Assembly (NCBI GenBank): GCA_021739805.1 | Contig: JAIPBB010000154.1 | Coordinates: 1 to 12,167 of the forward strand | DNA from: Saprospiraceae bacterium | Lineage (GTDB): Bacteria; Bacteroidota; Bacteroidia; Bacteroidales; JAIPBB01 | DNA length: 12,167 bases | Reading direction: 5' to 3' | In this document: piece after piece, positions 1 through 7,780 of the stretch | Layout of the letters: every line of letters begins with the position of its first letter | How positions within the stretch are numbered: position 1 is the stretch's first letter | The notes under the pieces: model-generated | Database searches by the model: none | The model's input: the letters and a program-made list of their open reading frames with translations, nothing else | Told to the model about the DNA's origin: nothing | Program-made: the position numbers and the translations under genes

Positions 1-786
1 TTTGTTGACAAAGAAACAGAGAAAGGTGAATGGATACACACAGGGGATGAAACTACCGTTAAAGATGGAAAATACACTTTGTTCTTTTCTAATGGAGTAA
101 TTAGGCAGAAGGGTAAATTAAAAAAAGGAGAAGATTGTGACACTATATTTTATTACGATATTTATGGTTCATTGATACGTAAAGCTTTTCAAGATATCAA
201 TGGAGAATTTAAAGATATTATTCCTGATGGGAAATACAAAAGTTATTATGCAAATTGTGAAATATCTATTGAAGGAGAATACAAGAACAACAAAATAGTT
301 GGGAAAAGAACAGAGTATTATAAGAATGGGAAGTTAAAGGTATTAATATGGTATAAGAATGGATTGAAGAATGGAATTCGCATTTCGTATTATGATAATG
401 GTCAAATTGAGACGAAATGTAATTATATTAATGGTGTTGAAGATGGAATTTGCATTTGGTATTATGATAATGGTCAAGTTGACTCGAAATGTAATTTTAT
501 CGGTGGTGTTGCAAATGGAATAAGAACCGATTTTTATGAGAATGGTGCTCTAAAATATAAAGGACAGTACGTAAATGGCAAAGAAGATGGAGAAATTATG
601 CACTACTTTGAAAATGGAGAAGTGGAACGTAAAATAGTCTATGGAAATGAACCAAGGCAAGGCGAAATGTGGATATTTTACCCAAATGGACAGTTAAAAG
701 AGTATGCAACTTCAAAAAATGATTTCAAAACTTATTCTAGGTCGTATAATGAAGATGGTAAATTGATTAAAGAATATGACAGGTAA
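1..786 (+). CDS. YwqK/MORN-like repeat protein, 5' end outside window
   Basis: The frame is open from base 1 to the TAA at 784-786, so the true start lies upstream. A TTG at 79 is available as a start, but the 26 codons before it continue the same style of sequence (for example VKDGKY), so I treat the gene as partial. From base 301 the protein is six consecutive 24-residue units with the pattern G-x4-YY-x-NG-x7-Y-x-NG-x3. This is typical of the bacterial MORN-like repeats annotated as 'toxin-antitoxin system YwqK family antitoxin'. In Bacillus, YwqK sits beside a toxin; no toxin is visible here, so an immunity role is only a possibility. Such repeats form extended beta structures used for binding. 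I cannot tell whether it is secreted because the N-terminus is missing. It is followed on the same strand by another MORN-like gene, with which it shares an IP[DN]GKY module. Confidence 0.8.
   Translation, partial: FVDKETEKGEWIHTGDETTVKDGKYTLFFSNGVIRQKGKLKKGEDCDTIFYYDIYGSLIRKAFQDINGEFKDIIPDGKYKSYYANCEISIEGEYKNNKIVGKRTEYYKNGKLKVLIWYKNGLKNGIRISYYDNGQIETKCNYINGVEDGICIWYYDNGQVDSKCNFIGGVANGIRTDFYENGALKYKGQYVNGKEDGEIMHYFENGEVERKIVYGNEPRQGEMWIFYPNGQLKEYATSKNDFKTYSRSYNEDGKLIKEYDR
301..732 (+). repeat. Six tandem 72-bp (24-codon) MORN-like coding repeats
   Basis: In-frame units begin at 301, 373, 445, 517, 589 and 661, each starting with a Gly codon; the last is degenerate. The second and third units (373-444 and 445-516) differ at about 11 of 72 bases by eye, and share runs such as tattatgataatggtcaa. 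The others are related mainly at protein level. This suggests the second and third units arose by a fairly recent duplication or were homogenised by gene conversion, which would allow repeat-number change between strains. Confidence 0.85.
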
Positions 787-826
787 TTTGTAGATTGACT
801 ATGAGAATAAAGATAATTAACAACCA

Positions 827-870
827 CCAAAAAATAAAAATCATTGAGAACGCATATTATTAAAAACATT
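827..870 (+). repeat. Spacer repeat, copy 1
   Basis: This AT-rich block precedes the start codon at 883 by 12 bp. It aligns with 2000-2041, upstream of the next gene, at about 37 of 44 columns with two single-base gaps by eye. The shared parts include aaaaataaaa, tcatt, aacgcat and ttattaaaaa. It could be a common promoter or leader region, or the remnant of a duplicated gene-plus-spacer unit. No canonical Bacteroidota promoter (TTG then TAnnTTTG) is evident in it. Confidence 0.6.
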
Positions 871-882
871 AGTAAATATTAA

Positions 883-1983
883 ATGAACAAAGCACAAATA
901 ATAGCGATATTAGTCATTATAATTTTAGGATTACAGAATAATTATGCTCAAACAAATTTGATTGGAAGTTATGGCATTACTGATGTTAAACAAATCCTTC
1001 ACAATGGTGACTCTGTTTGTGCGATTTACAAACCATGGAATATAGTTAATGTTGATAGAAGTAAGTATCCTGAATATACCACTGGTTTGCCTGATTCCTT
1101 TCCTAATATTCCAAATGGAAAGTATGTATTGATTAATACATTTTACGATACTCTTCCTAGTTATATTAGTGAAGAAGGATTCTATAAAAATGCTGTAAAA
1201 GAAGGGATTTGGAAATATTATGATAGAAACGGCATTTGTATAAAACTATATAACTACAAAAATGGGCAATTTGATGGATATCAACACACTTGCGATAAAA
1301 ATGGTAAAATAACAAGTTATTGGAATATTGTTGATGGAGTTGTACATGGCAAAGTAAAAGTTTTCAATGAAGATGAATTAATGTATGAAATCGGAGAATA
1401 TAATCAAGGTTCTCGTGTCGGAAAATTTATATCTTGGTTTCCTGATATAGATTCATCAGACATTTATGTAGAAAAGTACTATGATGGTTTAGGCAAATAT
1501 ATTTATGCAGAAAAACAATATTGTTTTGACACTTTAATTTTCGAATTATATGAAACAAAGAGATACGAGCTAATTTTCGAAAATGGAATACTAACAAAGA
1601 AAACAAATTACAGGAAGGCAAGTAAAGAATACAAAAAGAGTTTGAAGATAAAGGAAGAAAATAAAAAAACTACAGTTTTAAAAAATATTTATTTTGATAG
1701 CACCTACTCCTATCTTGATACTAAAAGTTATAAATCTTTAGATGATTTTATCAAAGTTTTAAAAACTCAACCAAATACTGTAGTTGAATTAATTTTTCAC
1801 ACAGAATATTCGGTGGATGATGTTGAACCAAATTGGGTATCAGAGTTAATAGATTACTTAATGAACAATGGCATTCAGGCTTCAAAAATATACGCAAAGA
1901 CTTATAGTAACACTATTCCTTTATATGTTAAAAGCCGTAGAAATAGAACAAATCAAAGAGTTGAATGGCGTTTTATGAAATAA
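883..1983 (+). CDS. Secreted MORN-like repeat protein with OmpA-like C-terminus
   Basis: The first 23 residues are a signal peptide (hydrophobic IIAILVIIILGL, likely cleaved after YAQ), which supports the ATG at 883. Residues about 75-185 hold YwqK/MORN-like repeats (EGFYKN, GIWKYYDRNG, YKNGQFDG). Residues about 265-366 resemble the OmpA/MotB peptidoglycan-binding domain: NIYFDS, a Leu-rich helix, VELIFHTE, the helix before NNGI, and NQRVEW at the end. The usual HTD is HTE (306-308), and the LSxxRA segment supplying the conserved Arg is shortened and replaced by NWVSELIDYL. Both residues that contact diaminopimelate in canonical OmpA domains therefore look altered, so peptidoglycan binding may be weak or lost. 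The protein is probably periplasmic or surface-exposed. It is related to the upstream gene through the module IP[DN]GKY...EG.YKN....G...YY..NG. Its biological role is unknown. Confidence 0.75.
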   Translation: MNKAQIIAILVIIILGLQNNYAQTNLIGSYGITDVKQILHNGDSVCAIYKPWNIVNVDRSKYPEYTTGLPDSFPNIPNGKYVLINTFYDTLPSYISEEGFYKNAVKEGIWKYYDRNGICIKLYNYKNGQFDGYQHTCDKNGKITSYWNIVDGVVHGKVKVFNEDELMYEIGEYNQGSRVGKFISWFPDIDSSDIYVEKYYDGLGKYIYAEKQYCFDTLIFELYETKRYELIFENGILTKKTNYRKASKEYKKSLKIKEENKKTTVLKNIYFDSTYSYLDTKSYKSLDDFIKVLKTQPNTVVELIFHTEYSVDDVEPNWVSELIDYLMNNGIQASKIYAKTYSNTIPLYVKSRRNRTNQRVEWRFMK

Positions 1984-1999
1984 AAATACAATAGCATTA

Positions 2000-2041
2000 C
2001 CTAAAAATAAAATCATTAAAACGCATTTTATTAAAAATGTT
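2000..2041 (+). repeat. Spacer repeat, copy 2, with internal hairpin
   Basis: This is the counterpart of the block at 827-870 and lies 21 bp before the ATG at 2063. It contains a perfect hairpin at 2024-2039, with arms CATTTT and AAAATG around an ATTA loop. Copy 1 has base changes that break this hairpin. The stem is AT-rich and no clear T-run follows, so a terminator role is doubtful. Confidence 0.55.
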
Positions 2042-2062
2042 ACCACCAATGTAAAAAAAACA

Positions 2063-2743
2063 ATGAAACTCAACTTAATAATAGCATTATTATTACTATT
2101 CTCAGAAGTTATGTTCTCTCAAGAATGTCTCTGTGGACAGCATGGTTATGGCTCAAGTGAAGGAGATTTACCTGAATCAATTTACAAATTTTCTGACTCA
2201 ACAAAACTTGCTTTTTGCGGTTATTTGGATAAGAAAGAGTCAGACTCATCATTTTTTATCTCTGAGTTCAATGTCTTTACTTGTGACTCATTTGAAAACA
2301 TACTTGGTTATTCAGCAGTTCACTATTGTAATGTTTATTATAGAAAAGATAGCATCTTTATAAACAGACTTAAAAGCTTCCCAATTGGCCCTGATAAAGA
2401 GTGGATAACATTACCATTTTCACAAAGGATTATTAGTATTACAAATAAAAATCTAGATATTTCAGAAGAAAGAATAATTCTTGAAATTCCCGATAGCTTT
2501 AATATTGATGCTAAGGCAATTTTATCAGGACAATTTGAAAAAATGAATTATGAAGAAATTTCTGAATACCTTGGTCAACTCTCTATATTAGCTTTAAAGG
2601 GAAATAAACAAGCTATAAAAATTTTATTTTCTGAAAAATTAAACAATAATTGTGATGCAGCTGTAGCAGAACACTTGAGAGACTGTAAAGAAATTTATAA
2701 TTGGGTTGTTAAAGGAGAGAAAGATAAAAGACACTGGTGGTAA
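2063..2743 (+). CDS. Secreted protein of unknown function
   Basis: The ATG at 2063 is followed by a good signal peptide (hydrophobic LIIALLLLFSEVMF, likely cleavage after FSQ near residue 20), so the product is exported. The mature start is Cys-rich (ECLCGQHGYG), with further cysteines at FCGYL, TCDSF and HYCN and near the C-terminus (NNCDAA, RDCKEI). Disulfides in the periplasm or outside the cell are plausible. The middle looks beta-rich and the last 80 residues helical, ending in HWW. I recognise no family. It is the third gene in a + strand run, sharing a spacer motif with the gene before it. It ends 8 bp from the convergent stop of the lipocalin gene, with no visible terminator between them. 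Confidence 0.7.
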   Translation: MKLNLIIALLLLFSEVMFSQECLCGQHGYGSSEGDLPESIYKFSDSTKLAFCGYLDKKESDSSFFISEFNVFTCDSFENILGYSAVHYCNVYYRKDSIFINRLKSFPIGPDKEWITLPFSQRIISITNKNLDISEERIILEIPDSFNIDAKAILSGQFEKMNYEEISEYLGQLSILALKGNKQAIKILFSEKLNNNCDAAVAEHLRDCKEIYNWVVKGEKDKRHWW

Positions 2744-2751
2744 TGATGTGA

Positions 2752-3282
2752 TTACTCTTTCGGCTGCTCAACCCTAATCAATTTATCCAGCTTATAACCC
2801 CTTTTTTCAATACGACTAATCAAATCATTATAAAGACTTTCATCCATTTGTGGCTTTCTGCTTAAAATCCATAAATATTTTGATGAATTGCTTCCTATCA
2901 CTGCCCATTCATAATTTTCGCTATCCAATTCCATAACCAGATAATCTGCATAAAAAATCCAAAAGAAAGACACTTTAAGTTCTCCGGGTTTGTCTGGGTC
3001 CTTAATTTTGGCCTTACCTTCTGCGGTGCTTAATTCGCCATCTAAAGTGTTTTTGTAACCCTGATTTAAAACTTTTATTTTTCCATCCTCTCGCATGGAA
3101 TATGTGGCAGTTACTCCAACAAGTCCTTTTTCAAATGAATGTGGAAATCTGGCAATTTCATACCATTTTCCTAAATATTTTTCTATCTCCAGTTTGTCAA
3201 CTGTTTTAGTATTTATCATGGTTTTAGTATTTGTGCAACTTAATAGTGCAAAAAGTATAAATAATTTTAAAATGTGTTTCAT
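2752..3282 (-). CDS. blc: Blc-type bacterial lipocalin lipoprotein
   Basis: This is an outer-membrane-type lipocalin; the family binds small hydrophobic ligands such as fatty acids or lysophospholipids. A lipoprotein signal ends in the lipobox ALLSC with Cys16 as the acylation site, which supports the ATG at 3280-3282. The lipocalin signature GKWYEIARFPHSFE is at residues 38-51. It is followed by the strands expected of an eight-stranded barrel (TATYSM, GKIKVLNQG, GELKVSFFW, YLVMELD, YEWAVIG) and the C-terminal block LWILSRKP near 137-144. The 176-residue length is normal for Blc. The start is 7 bp after the stop of the TonB-dependent receptor on the same strand, so the two are probably co-transcribed. 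The ligand is unknown; function in envelope stress or lipid scavenging is inference from the family. Confidence 0.92.
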   Translation of the reverse strand: MKHILKLFILFALLSCTNTKTMINTKTVDKLEIEKYLGKWYEIARFPHSFEKGLVGVTATYSMREDGKIKVLNQGYKNTLDGELSTAEGKAKIKDPDKPGELKVSFFWIFYADYLVMELDSENYEWAVIGSNSSKYLWILSRKPQMDESLYNDLISRIEKRGYKLDKLIRVEQPKE

Positions 3283-3289
3283 AAGAATT

Positions 3290-5665
3290 CTAAAGTTTAA
3301 TCATAATACCAATTGTCGGCAATAAAGTTCCGGACACATTTTCAATAGGTGTTAAAACATATTCGGTTCCATTATTTACAGTTTTAAAAGTTCCATCAGG
3401 ATTTTTTTCTCTGACAATATAATCTTGCCCTTCGTTTTTAAAATTATATGAATTTTGGATGTCAAGATATAACATCATAGTCCATTTCTCAAAGAAAAAG
3501 TTTTTATCCACTCTCACATCAAGCTGATGAAAGGATTTATATCTTAATGAATTCAAATTATTATAATCCAGATATGGTTGTCCAATTGCACTCCAGGCTT
3601 GAATATTTGCTGATTTTTCTAAATCGTAAGGTGTGTATGGCAATCCGCCAACATAACGCCATTTAAAACCAAATCTCCAATTCCTTTCAAAATCTTTTGT
3701 TCCTGTGATTGTCAACAGATGTTTGCTATCCCATGAAGAAGGAATCAACTTGTCATTAATATTTGTAAATTCACTTCTCACATAAGTATATGAAGCTAAA
3801 AGATTAAATTTCTGATAATTAATCCGGTTTAAAATTTCAAATCCTACTGCCTGACCACTGCCAATGAAATCAACAGATGCAGCTCCGGCAACACTACTAT
3901 AATCAGCTCCTTGATTAGCCAGACTTGATCCTGTGAACAAGTCAATTGGATATTGGAAATAATCTTTATAAAATCCTTCAACAGATAAAACAACTGCCTT
4001 TGAAAATCGTTTTTCAACGCCAATATTATAATGATTAACACCTATATATTTTGCTGTTGATGAGTTAACGAGATTTGCTGTATTATCTCTAAAACCTAAA
4101 GTTGTGTAAGCAGCTTGCTGAAAATAACGTCCTGTTCCTGCGTTCAAATTAGTGCTTTCGTTTAGGGAATATGATAGTGAAAACCTGGGTGAAAATTGAT
4201 TAAATAAGTTAGAAGTATTGTCATTATAATTATTCGCATCCATTCTTAAACCTAAAGAAGCTTTCAGTCTGTCTTTAAAAAGACTTTTAGATGCCTGGGC
4301 AGCAAAACCGTATTTAACCAAATTCAAATCTGTTTTGTAAGTGTATTTTGTCAGGCTGTCGTTAATAAATATTTGTTGTGAAGTTTCATTGAAATATTGA
4401 GCATATTCAACATTTGCACCGAAATTATACTTGATTCCATTATTCCTTAGCGACAGCTCATATCGAAATTTATTTTCTTCTTCTCTCGATAAATAATCAA
4501 AGCTTTTAGCAAGGCTTTCGTCATTATCGGGATATTTATAAAACTCATTATTCAACATATTCCTGCTTAAAACCAATGTGTGATAACCTTTGCTAAAGAA
4601 GTGTTTATATACAGTTCCAAAAGTATAGCTCCATTGATTGTTCACAGGAATCTGGCTTAAAATATACTGTTGTGAAGCATCGGGGTCTTTTATGCCATCG
4701 TTAAGTGTAAGATGGTCTAATGAACCAAGACTAATAATTGTAATTTGGTTTTTTTTGTCGATATCAGTTTTAAGTTTCAATTGATAATCATTAAAAGTTG
4801 GCAAAAAAGGCAAACCAATCGCGGAAAATAAAAATTGCAAATATGACCTTCTAACAGAAAATATATAAGTAGTTTTTTTGCCTAGCGGACCATCTAAAGT
4901 CAAGGCAGCTTCGCTTGCACCAAGAGTTGCCTGAAGATTGGTTTTATCCTTGCTTCCTTCTTTTTGTTTAAAATCAAAAACTCCACTTAGAGCATTATAT
5001 TTTGTTGCCGGAAAAGAGCCGGAATAAAAATCAACCGTTTGAATAAAATCAGCATTGATTATTCCAACAGGTCCACCTGAAGCTCCCTGAGTTGAAAAGT
5101 GATTTAAAACCGGTATCTCAACTCCATCAAGAAAAAATCGATTTTCACTTGGTCCGCCACCACGAATTATAATATCATTACGGAAGGCTGGTGTTGAACC
5201 AACTCCGGGAAATGATTGAATAACTCTTGAAATATCACGGTTGCTGCCGGGATTGCTTTCGATTTCTTTTGTTCCAATACTTTGCATCGAAAGTGGCGAC
5301 TCTATCCTTTTAACAAAAGGGTCTTTCTTTATAACCACTTCCGATAATAGTGATTCCGTTGGTTCAAGTTTGATTTCAATAAATGGAATATTATTATTAC
5401 TAATTAAAACATCAGTGCTTTTTTGAGTTTTATACCCTATAAATGAAGCCTGAAGTTGAACGTAACCCGGTTTTAGTCCGGTAATCCTGAAGTTTCCATC
5501 TAAATCGCTTACAGAGCCTGTTTGAGTTCCAACTAATATTATATTAGCAAAAGGAACCGGCTCATTATTACTCGCATCGGTTATTCGCCCTCTGACTTCG
5601 GCAGTTTGGGAAAAAAGAAAAGTTGTCGCCAGTAAAAATATTATTGTAATTATATATTGTTTCAT
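3290..5665 (-). CDS. TonB-dependent outer-membrane receptor
   Basis: This is an outer-membrane beta-barrel importer powered by TonB-ExbBD. The order is: signal peptide (residues 1-20, ending FLFSQ); carboxypeptidase-regulatory-like beta-sandwich at about 22-102 (VRGRITDASNNEPVPFANI, SVSDLDGNFRITGL, FIGYKTQ); plug at about 115-230 (SRVIQSFPGV, DIIIRGGGPSENRFFLDGVE, AKYNALSGVFDF); then a barrel to the end with many alternating strands, closing on a hydrophobic strand (GIMIKL). The 791-residue length fits non-SusC receptors. No SusD gene follows, so this is not a glycan SusCD pair. The extended N-terminal domain is typical of Bacteroidota. The substrate cannot be read from sequence. The partner genes are a lipocalin 7 bp downstream and, 235 bp upstream on the same strand, a DUF2271-like lipoprotein. 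The ATG at 5663-5665 is chosen because the signal peptide starts there. Confidence 0.93.
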   Translation of the reverse strand: MKQYIITIIFLLATTFLFSQTAEVRGRITDASNNEPVPFANIILVGTQTGSVSDLDGNFRITGLKPGYVQLQASFIGYKTQKSTDVLISNNNIPFIEIKLEPTESLLSEVVIKKDPFVKRIESPLSMQSIGTKEIESNPGSNRDISRVIQSFPGVGSTPAFRNDIIIRGGGPSENRFFLDGVEIPVLNHFSTQGASGGPVGIINADFIQTVDFYSGSFPATKYNALSGVFDFKQKEGSKDKTNLQATLGASEAALTLDGPLGKKTTYIFSVRRSYLQFLFSAIGLPFLPTFNDYQLKLKTDIDKKNQITIISLGSLDHLTLNDGIKDPDASQQYILSQIPVNNQWSYTFGTVYKHFFSKGYHTLVLSRNMLNNEFYKYPDNDESLAKSFDYLSREEENKFRYELSLRNNGIKYNFGANVEYAQYFNETSQQIFINDSLTKYTYKTDLNLVKYGFAAQASKSLFKDRLKASLGLRMDANNYNDNTSNLFNQFSPRFSLSYSLNESTNLNAGTGRYFQQAAYTTLGFRDNTANLVNSSTAKYIGVNHYNIGVEKRFSKAVVLSVEGFYKDYFQYPIDLFTGSSLANQGADYSSVAGAASVDFIGSGQAVGFEILNRINYQKFNLLASYTYVRSEFTNINDKLIPSSWDSKHLLTITGTKDFERNWRFGFKWRYVGGLPYTPYDLEKSANIQAWSAIGQPYLDYNNLNSLRYKSFHQLDVRVDKNFFFEKWTMMLYLDIQNSYNFKNEGQDYIVREKNPDGTFKTVNNGTEYVLTPIENVSGTLLPTIGIMIKL

Positions 5666-5754
5666 TTTGTTTTCTTTTGTTTATTATCAAGATATTAGTA
5701 AGAATCCGGTAATTTTATTGCATTGTTTAATCATTATTAATTTCAACCAACAAA

Positions 5755-5831
5755 GTCCGAAGACCGAAGTCGGAAGAATATTCACAAAAAATAAAAGCTT
5801 CACTTCTAACTTCTGTCTTCCGTCTTCTGAC
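5755..5831. repeat. Inverted repeat built of heptamers
   Basis: Arms 5755-5776 and 5810-5831 (22 bp each, 18 of 22 complementary by eye) flank a 33-base loop. The left arm is three heptamers (GTCCGAA, GACCGAA, GTCGGAA). The right side carries the reverse-complement type (AACTTCT, GTCTTCC, GTCTTCT). It lies in the 235-bp gap between the upstream lipoprotein and the TonB-dependent receptor, in what would be the receptor's 5' region. It may be a dispersed palindromic repeat or a hairpin affecting read-through. Nothing else is recognisable in this gap. Confidence 0.7.
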
Positions 5832-5900
5832 CAATTGATTTTGCTTTGTCGAATTCATTACGATGTTTTTTTAACCAATGTATTTTCAATCAATTTTGAT

Positions 5901-6641
5901 TTAGTTCTTAATTATCTCAATTTTAATTGATGAGAAAATTTCTTTCGCTGTTGTTAATGAGCTTAAATCAGTAAAAAGTTTCCCGCTTTCACCTTTAGCA
6001 TCTCCATGACCTATAGGATTTAAGAAATATTCCATATCCTTTTGATTGATAGTTACTGCATAAATTATTGAAGGTTGAGCTGAGTGATTATAAGCCGGAC
6101 AGTCTGGATATTTATTATTTGTCCAGTACTTATTCCAATCCCAGCTTTGATTAACTTCCAGCAAAATCCTGTAATTCTCTGAATTTGAATTTGCAGTAGT
6201 TTTAAATTGGAAATTATTTTTAGGTGTTGCACCGGAATAAGCATCAACAAATTGATGCTCGGGGGTTGGAGTCATTTCAACATTATCAATCAAGCCTTTT
6301 TTTTGTGACCAATAAGGCAAAGCAGCAGGTTGATATGATTTGCCACTATCAGGCAACCACAAAGTATCATTTATCATTTGATATCTAAACTGACCACTTG
6401 CAATTGATTGGGTAATAAAAATGGTTTTTTTGTAATTTCCATTCATATCTTCTTCCCAAATCACAAAAGTTGGATGATTGAAATGCTCACCCATTTTCAA
6501 ACTGATAAGCATTTGTTTTGAAGAATTAATTAGAATTTTGTCCTTATCTACAACAATATCTGTTGTTTCCTCAGTTGTTTTGCAGGAGTTTAAGAAAAAA
6601 GCTGCAAAAACAATTATAATAATATTTACTTTGAAGTTCAT
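5901..6641 (-). CDS. Lipoprotein, probable DUF2271 family
   Basis: The N-terminus is a lipoprotein signal with lipobox FLNSC (Cys20), which supports the ATG at 6639-6641; the product is membrane-anchored in the periplasm or at the surface. The body reads like DUF2271-type periplasmic proteins: a strand block FVIWEEDMNGNYKKTIFIT, then ALPYWSQ, the motif DAYSGATP near 133-140, YRILLEVNQSWDWN, and QPSIIYAVTI. In my recollection such proteins occur near TonB-dependent receptors and FMN-transferase (ApbE) genes in Bacteroidota. Here a TonB-dependent receptor follows on the same strand after 235 bp, but no ApbE or PepSY gene is in the window. The biochemical role of the family is not established. 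The family call rests on motif memory, not a profile search. Confidence 0.6.
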   Translation of the reverse strand: MNFKVNIIIIVFAAFFLNSCKTTEETTDIVVDKDKILINSSKQMLISLKMGEHFNHPTFVIWEEDMNGNYKKTIFITQSIASGQFRYQMINDTLWLPDSGKSYQPAALPYWSQKKGLIDNVEMTPTPEHQFVDAYSGATPKNNFQFKTTANSNSENYRILLEVNQSWDWNKYWTNNKYPDCPAYNHSAQPSIIYAVTINQKDMEYFLNPIGHGDAKGESGKLFTDLSSLTTAKEIFSSIKIEIIKN

Positions 6642-6770
6642 TTGCTTAAAATTTATTGTTATTTTACAATTGATTTACCAAAAAGCATACAAAACGATAA
6701 TCGTGAAATTTTGCTAATCCGTAAATATAGTATTAAATAATGAAATCGTAAAAAAATTAATTCCGGTTAA

Positions 6771-7664
6771 ATGAGTGAAAACGTATTAATTACAGGAGGA
6801 AGCGGACTAATAGGTTCAGAGCTTTCTAAATTACTGCTAAATAACAATTATAATTTCGCCATTTTGTCAAGAAGTCCAAAAATGAATGACAAAAAATCCT
6901 ATTATTGGAATTATGAAAAAGGGATTTTAGATGAAGAAGCTATTGAATTTGCTGATGTGATTATTCATTTGGCTGGTGAAAATATTTCAACAAAAAGATG
7001 GACTAAAAGCCAAAAACAAAAAATAATTGACAGTCGAGTAAATACTACTAATTTATTATTTGAGAAAATTAAAAATGCCAGCAAAAAACCGAAAGCATTT
7101 ATTTCCGCTTCTGCAATTGGATATTATGGGACTTTTACTTCAGATGAAATTTTTGATGAAGAAAGCAAAGCAGGAAATGATTTTCTTGCCGAAACAGTTG
7201 TAAAATGGGAAGAAAGTGTTGAGCAAATAAAATCATTAGGATTAAGAGTTGTGAAACTAAGAACCGGTGTAGTATTTTCAAAGAAAGGCGGTGCAATGCC
7301 AAAGATGATGAAACCAGTTAAAATGGGTTTTGGCTCTGCAATTGGAAGTGGAAAACAATATGTTCCATGGATTGAGATTAGTGATTTAGCAAGATTGTAT
7401 TTGTATGCAATTGAAAATGAAGAAATGAATACTGTTTATAATGCAGTTTCTCCCAATCATATAACAAATTACGAATTAATGAAAGCAATAGCTGTTTCAT
7501 TAAAAAAGCCATTTTTTATGCCCAAAATACCTTCGATTTTTATGAAGCTGGCTTTTGGCGAAATGGCTTCAATTCTGTTGGAAGGAAGCAGAGTTTCATC
7601 TGAAAAAATTCAGAAAGCGGGTTTTGATTTTAAGGTTAAAAGTATTGAGGATGTTATGAAATAA
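6771..7664 (+). CDS. TIGR01777 / SDR39U1 epimerase-family protein (YfcH-like)
   Basis: This is an atypical extended short-chain dehydrogenase/reductase with a Rossmann fold. The dinucleotide-binding motif TGGSGLIG is at residues 8-15, HLAGENI at 66-72, the RW helix (TKRWTKSQK) after it, and SASAIGYYG at 112-120. VPWIEISDLARL lies near 198-209. Residues about 250-297 match the DUF1731 C-terminal domain (KLAFGEMASILLEGSRVSSEKI...GFDF). The 297-residue length is normal for the family. Substrate and physiological role are not defined for these proteins; the E. coli homologue is YfcH. The ATG at 6771 directly precedes the first beta strand, so no other start is plausible. It is transcribed alone, divergent from the DUF2271-like lipoprotein across a 129-bp AT-rich gap. 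That gap holds only a small dyad ACGAT-A-ATCGT (6694-6704) and no clear promoter. Confidence 0.9.
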   Translation: MSENVLITGGSGLIGSELSKLLLNNNYNFAILSRSPKMNDKKSYYWNYEKGILDEEAIEFADVIIHLAGENISTKRWTKSQKQKIIDSRVNTTNLLFEKIKNASKKPKAFISASAIGYYGTFTSDEIFDEESKAGNDFLAETVVKWEESVEQIKSLGLRVVKLRTGVVFSKKGGAMPKMMKPVKMGFGSAIGSGKQYVPWIEISDLARLYLYAIENEEMNTVYNAVSPNHITNYELMKAIAVSLKKPFFMPKIPSIFMKLAFGEMASILLEGSRVSSEKIQKAGFDFKVKSIEDVMK

Positions 7665-7695
7665 TTATAACAATTTACACACTGCAATTATAACC

Positions 7696-7761
7696 GTAAA
7701 TTCTGTCTCAATTCCGTTTTACCCTTACCCTAAAGGGAATCAGAATTGAGACAGAATTTAC
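7696..7761 (+). repeat. Long hairpin element, copy A
   Basis: Perfect 19-bp arms, 7696-7714 (GTAAATTCTGTCTCAATTC) and 7743-7761, enclose 28 bases. The loop holds TTTTACC...CCTAAAGG, with its own small hairpin CCCT-AA-AGGG (7728-7737). It lies between convergent genes, 32 bp past the SDR stop. No T-run follows the stem on either strand, so it is not a standard intrinsic terminator. Its core matches copy B at 7781-7846 read on the other strand, while its arms do not. Confidence 0.85.
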
Positions 7762-7780
7762 TAATTTGTTTTAAAATAGA

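Noticed and set aside
787..2062. Integron attC sites in the spacers of the first three genes
   Set aside because: Orientation and spacer length would fit a cassette array, but no RYYYAAC/GTTRRRY box pair is present in either spacer and no integrase is visible.
3290..5665. SusC of a SusCD glycan-uptake pair
   Set aside because: The receptor is shorter than typical SusC and no SusD-like gene follows; the next gene is a lipocalin.
5667..5930. 87-residue + strand reading frame over the gap upstream of the receptor
   Set aside because: It runs through the heptamer inverted repeat and into the end of the opposite-strand lipoprotein gene, with no recognisable protein features.
7728..7737. CCCTAAAGGG as a stand-alone terminator stem
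   Set aside because: The loop is only two bases if fully paired, and no T-run follows; it is better read as the inner part of the larger hairpin element.
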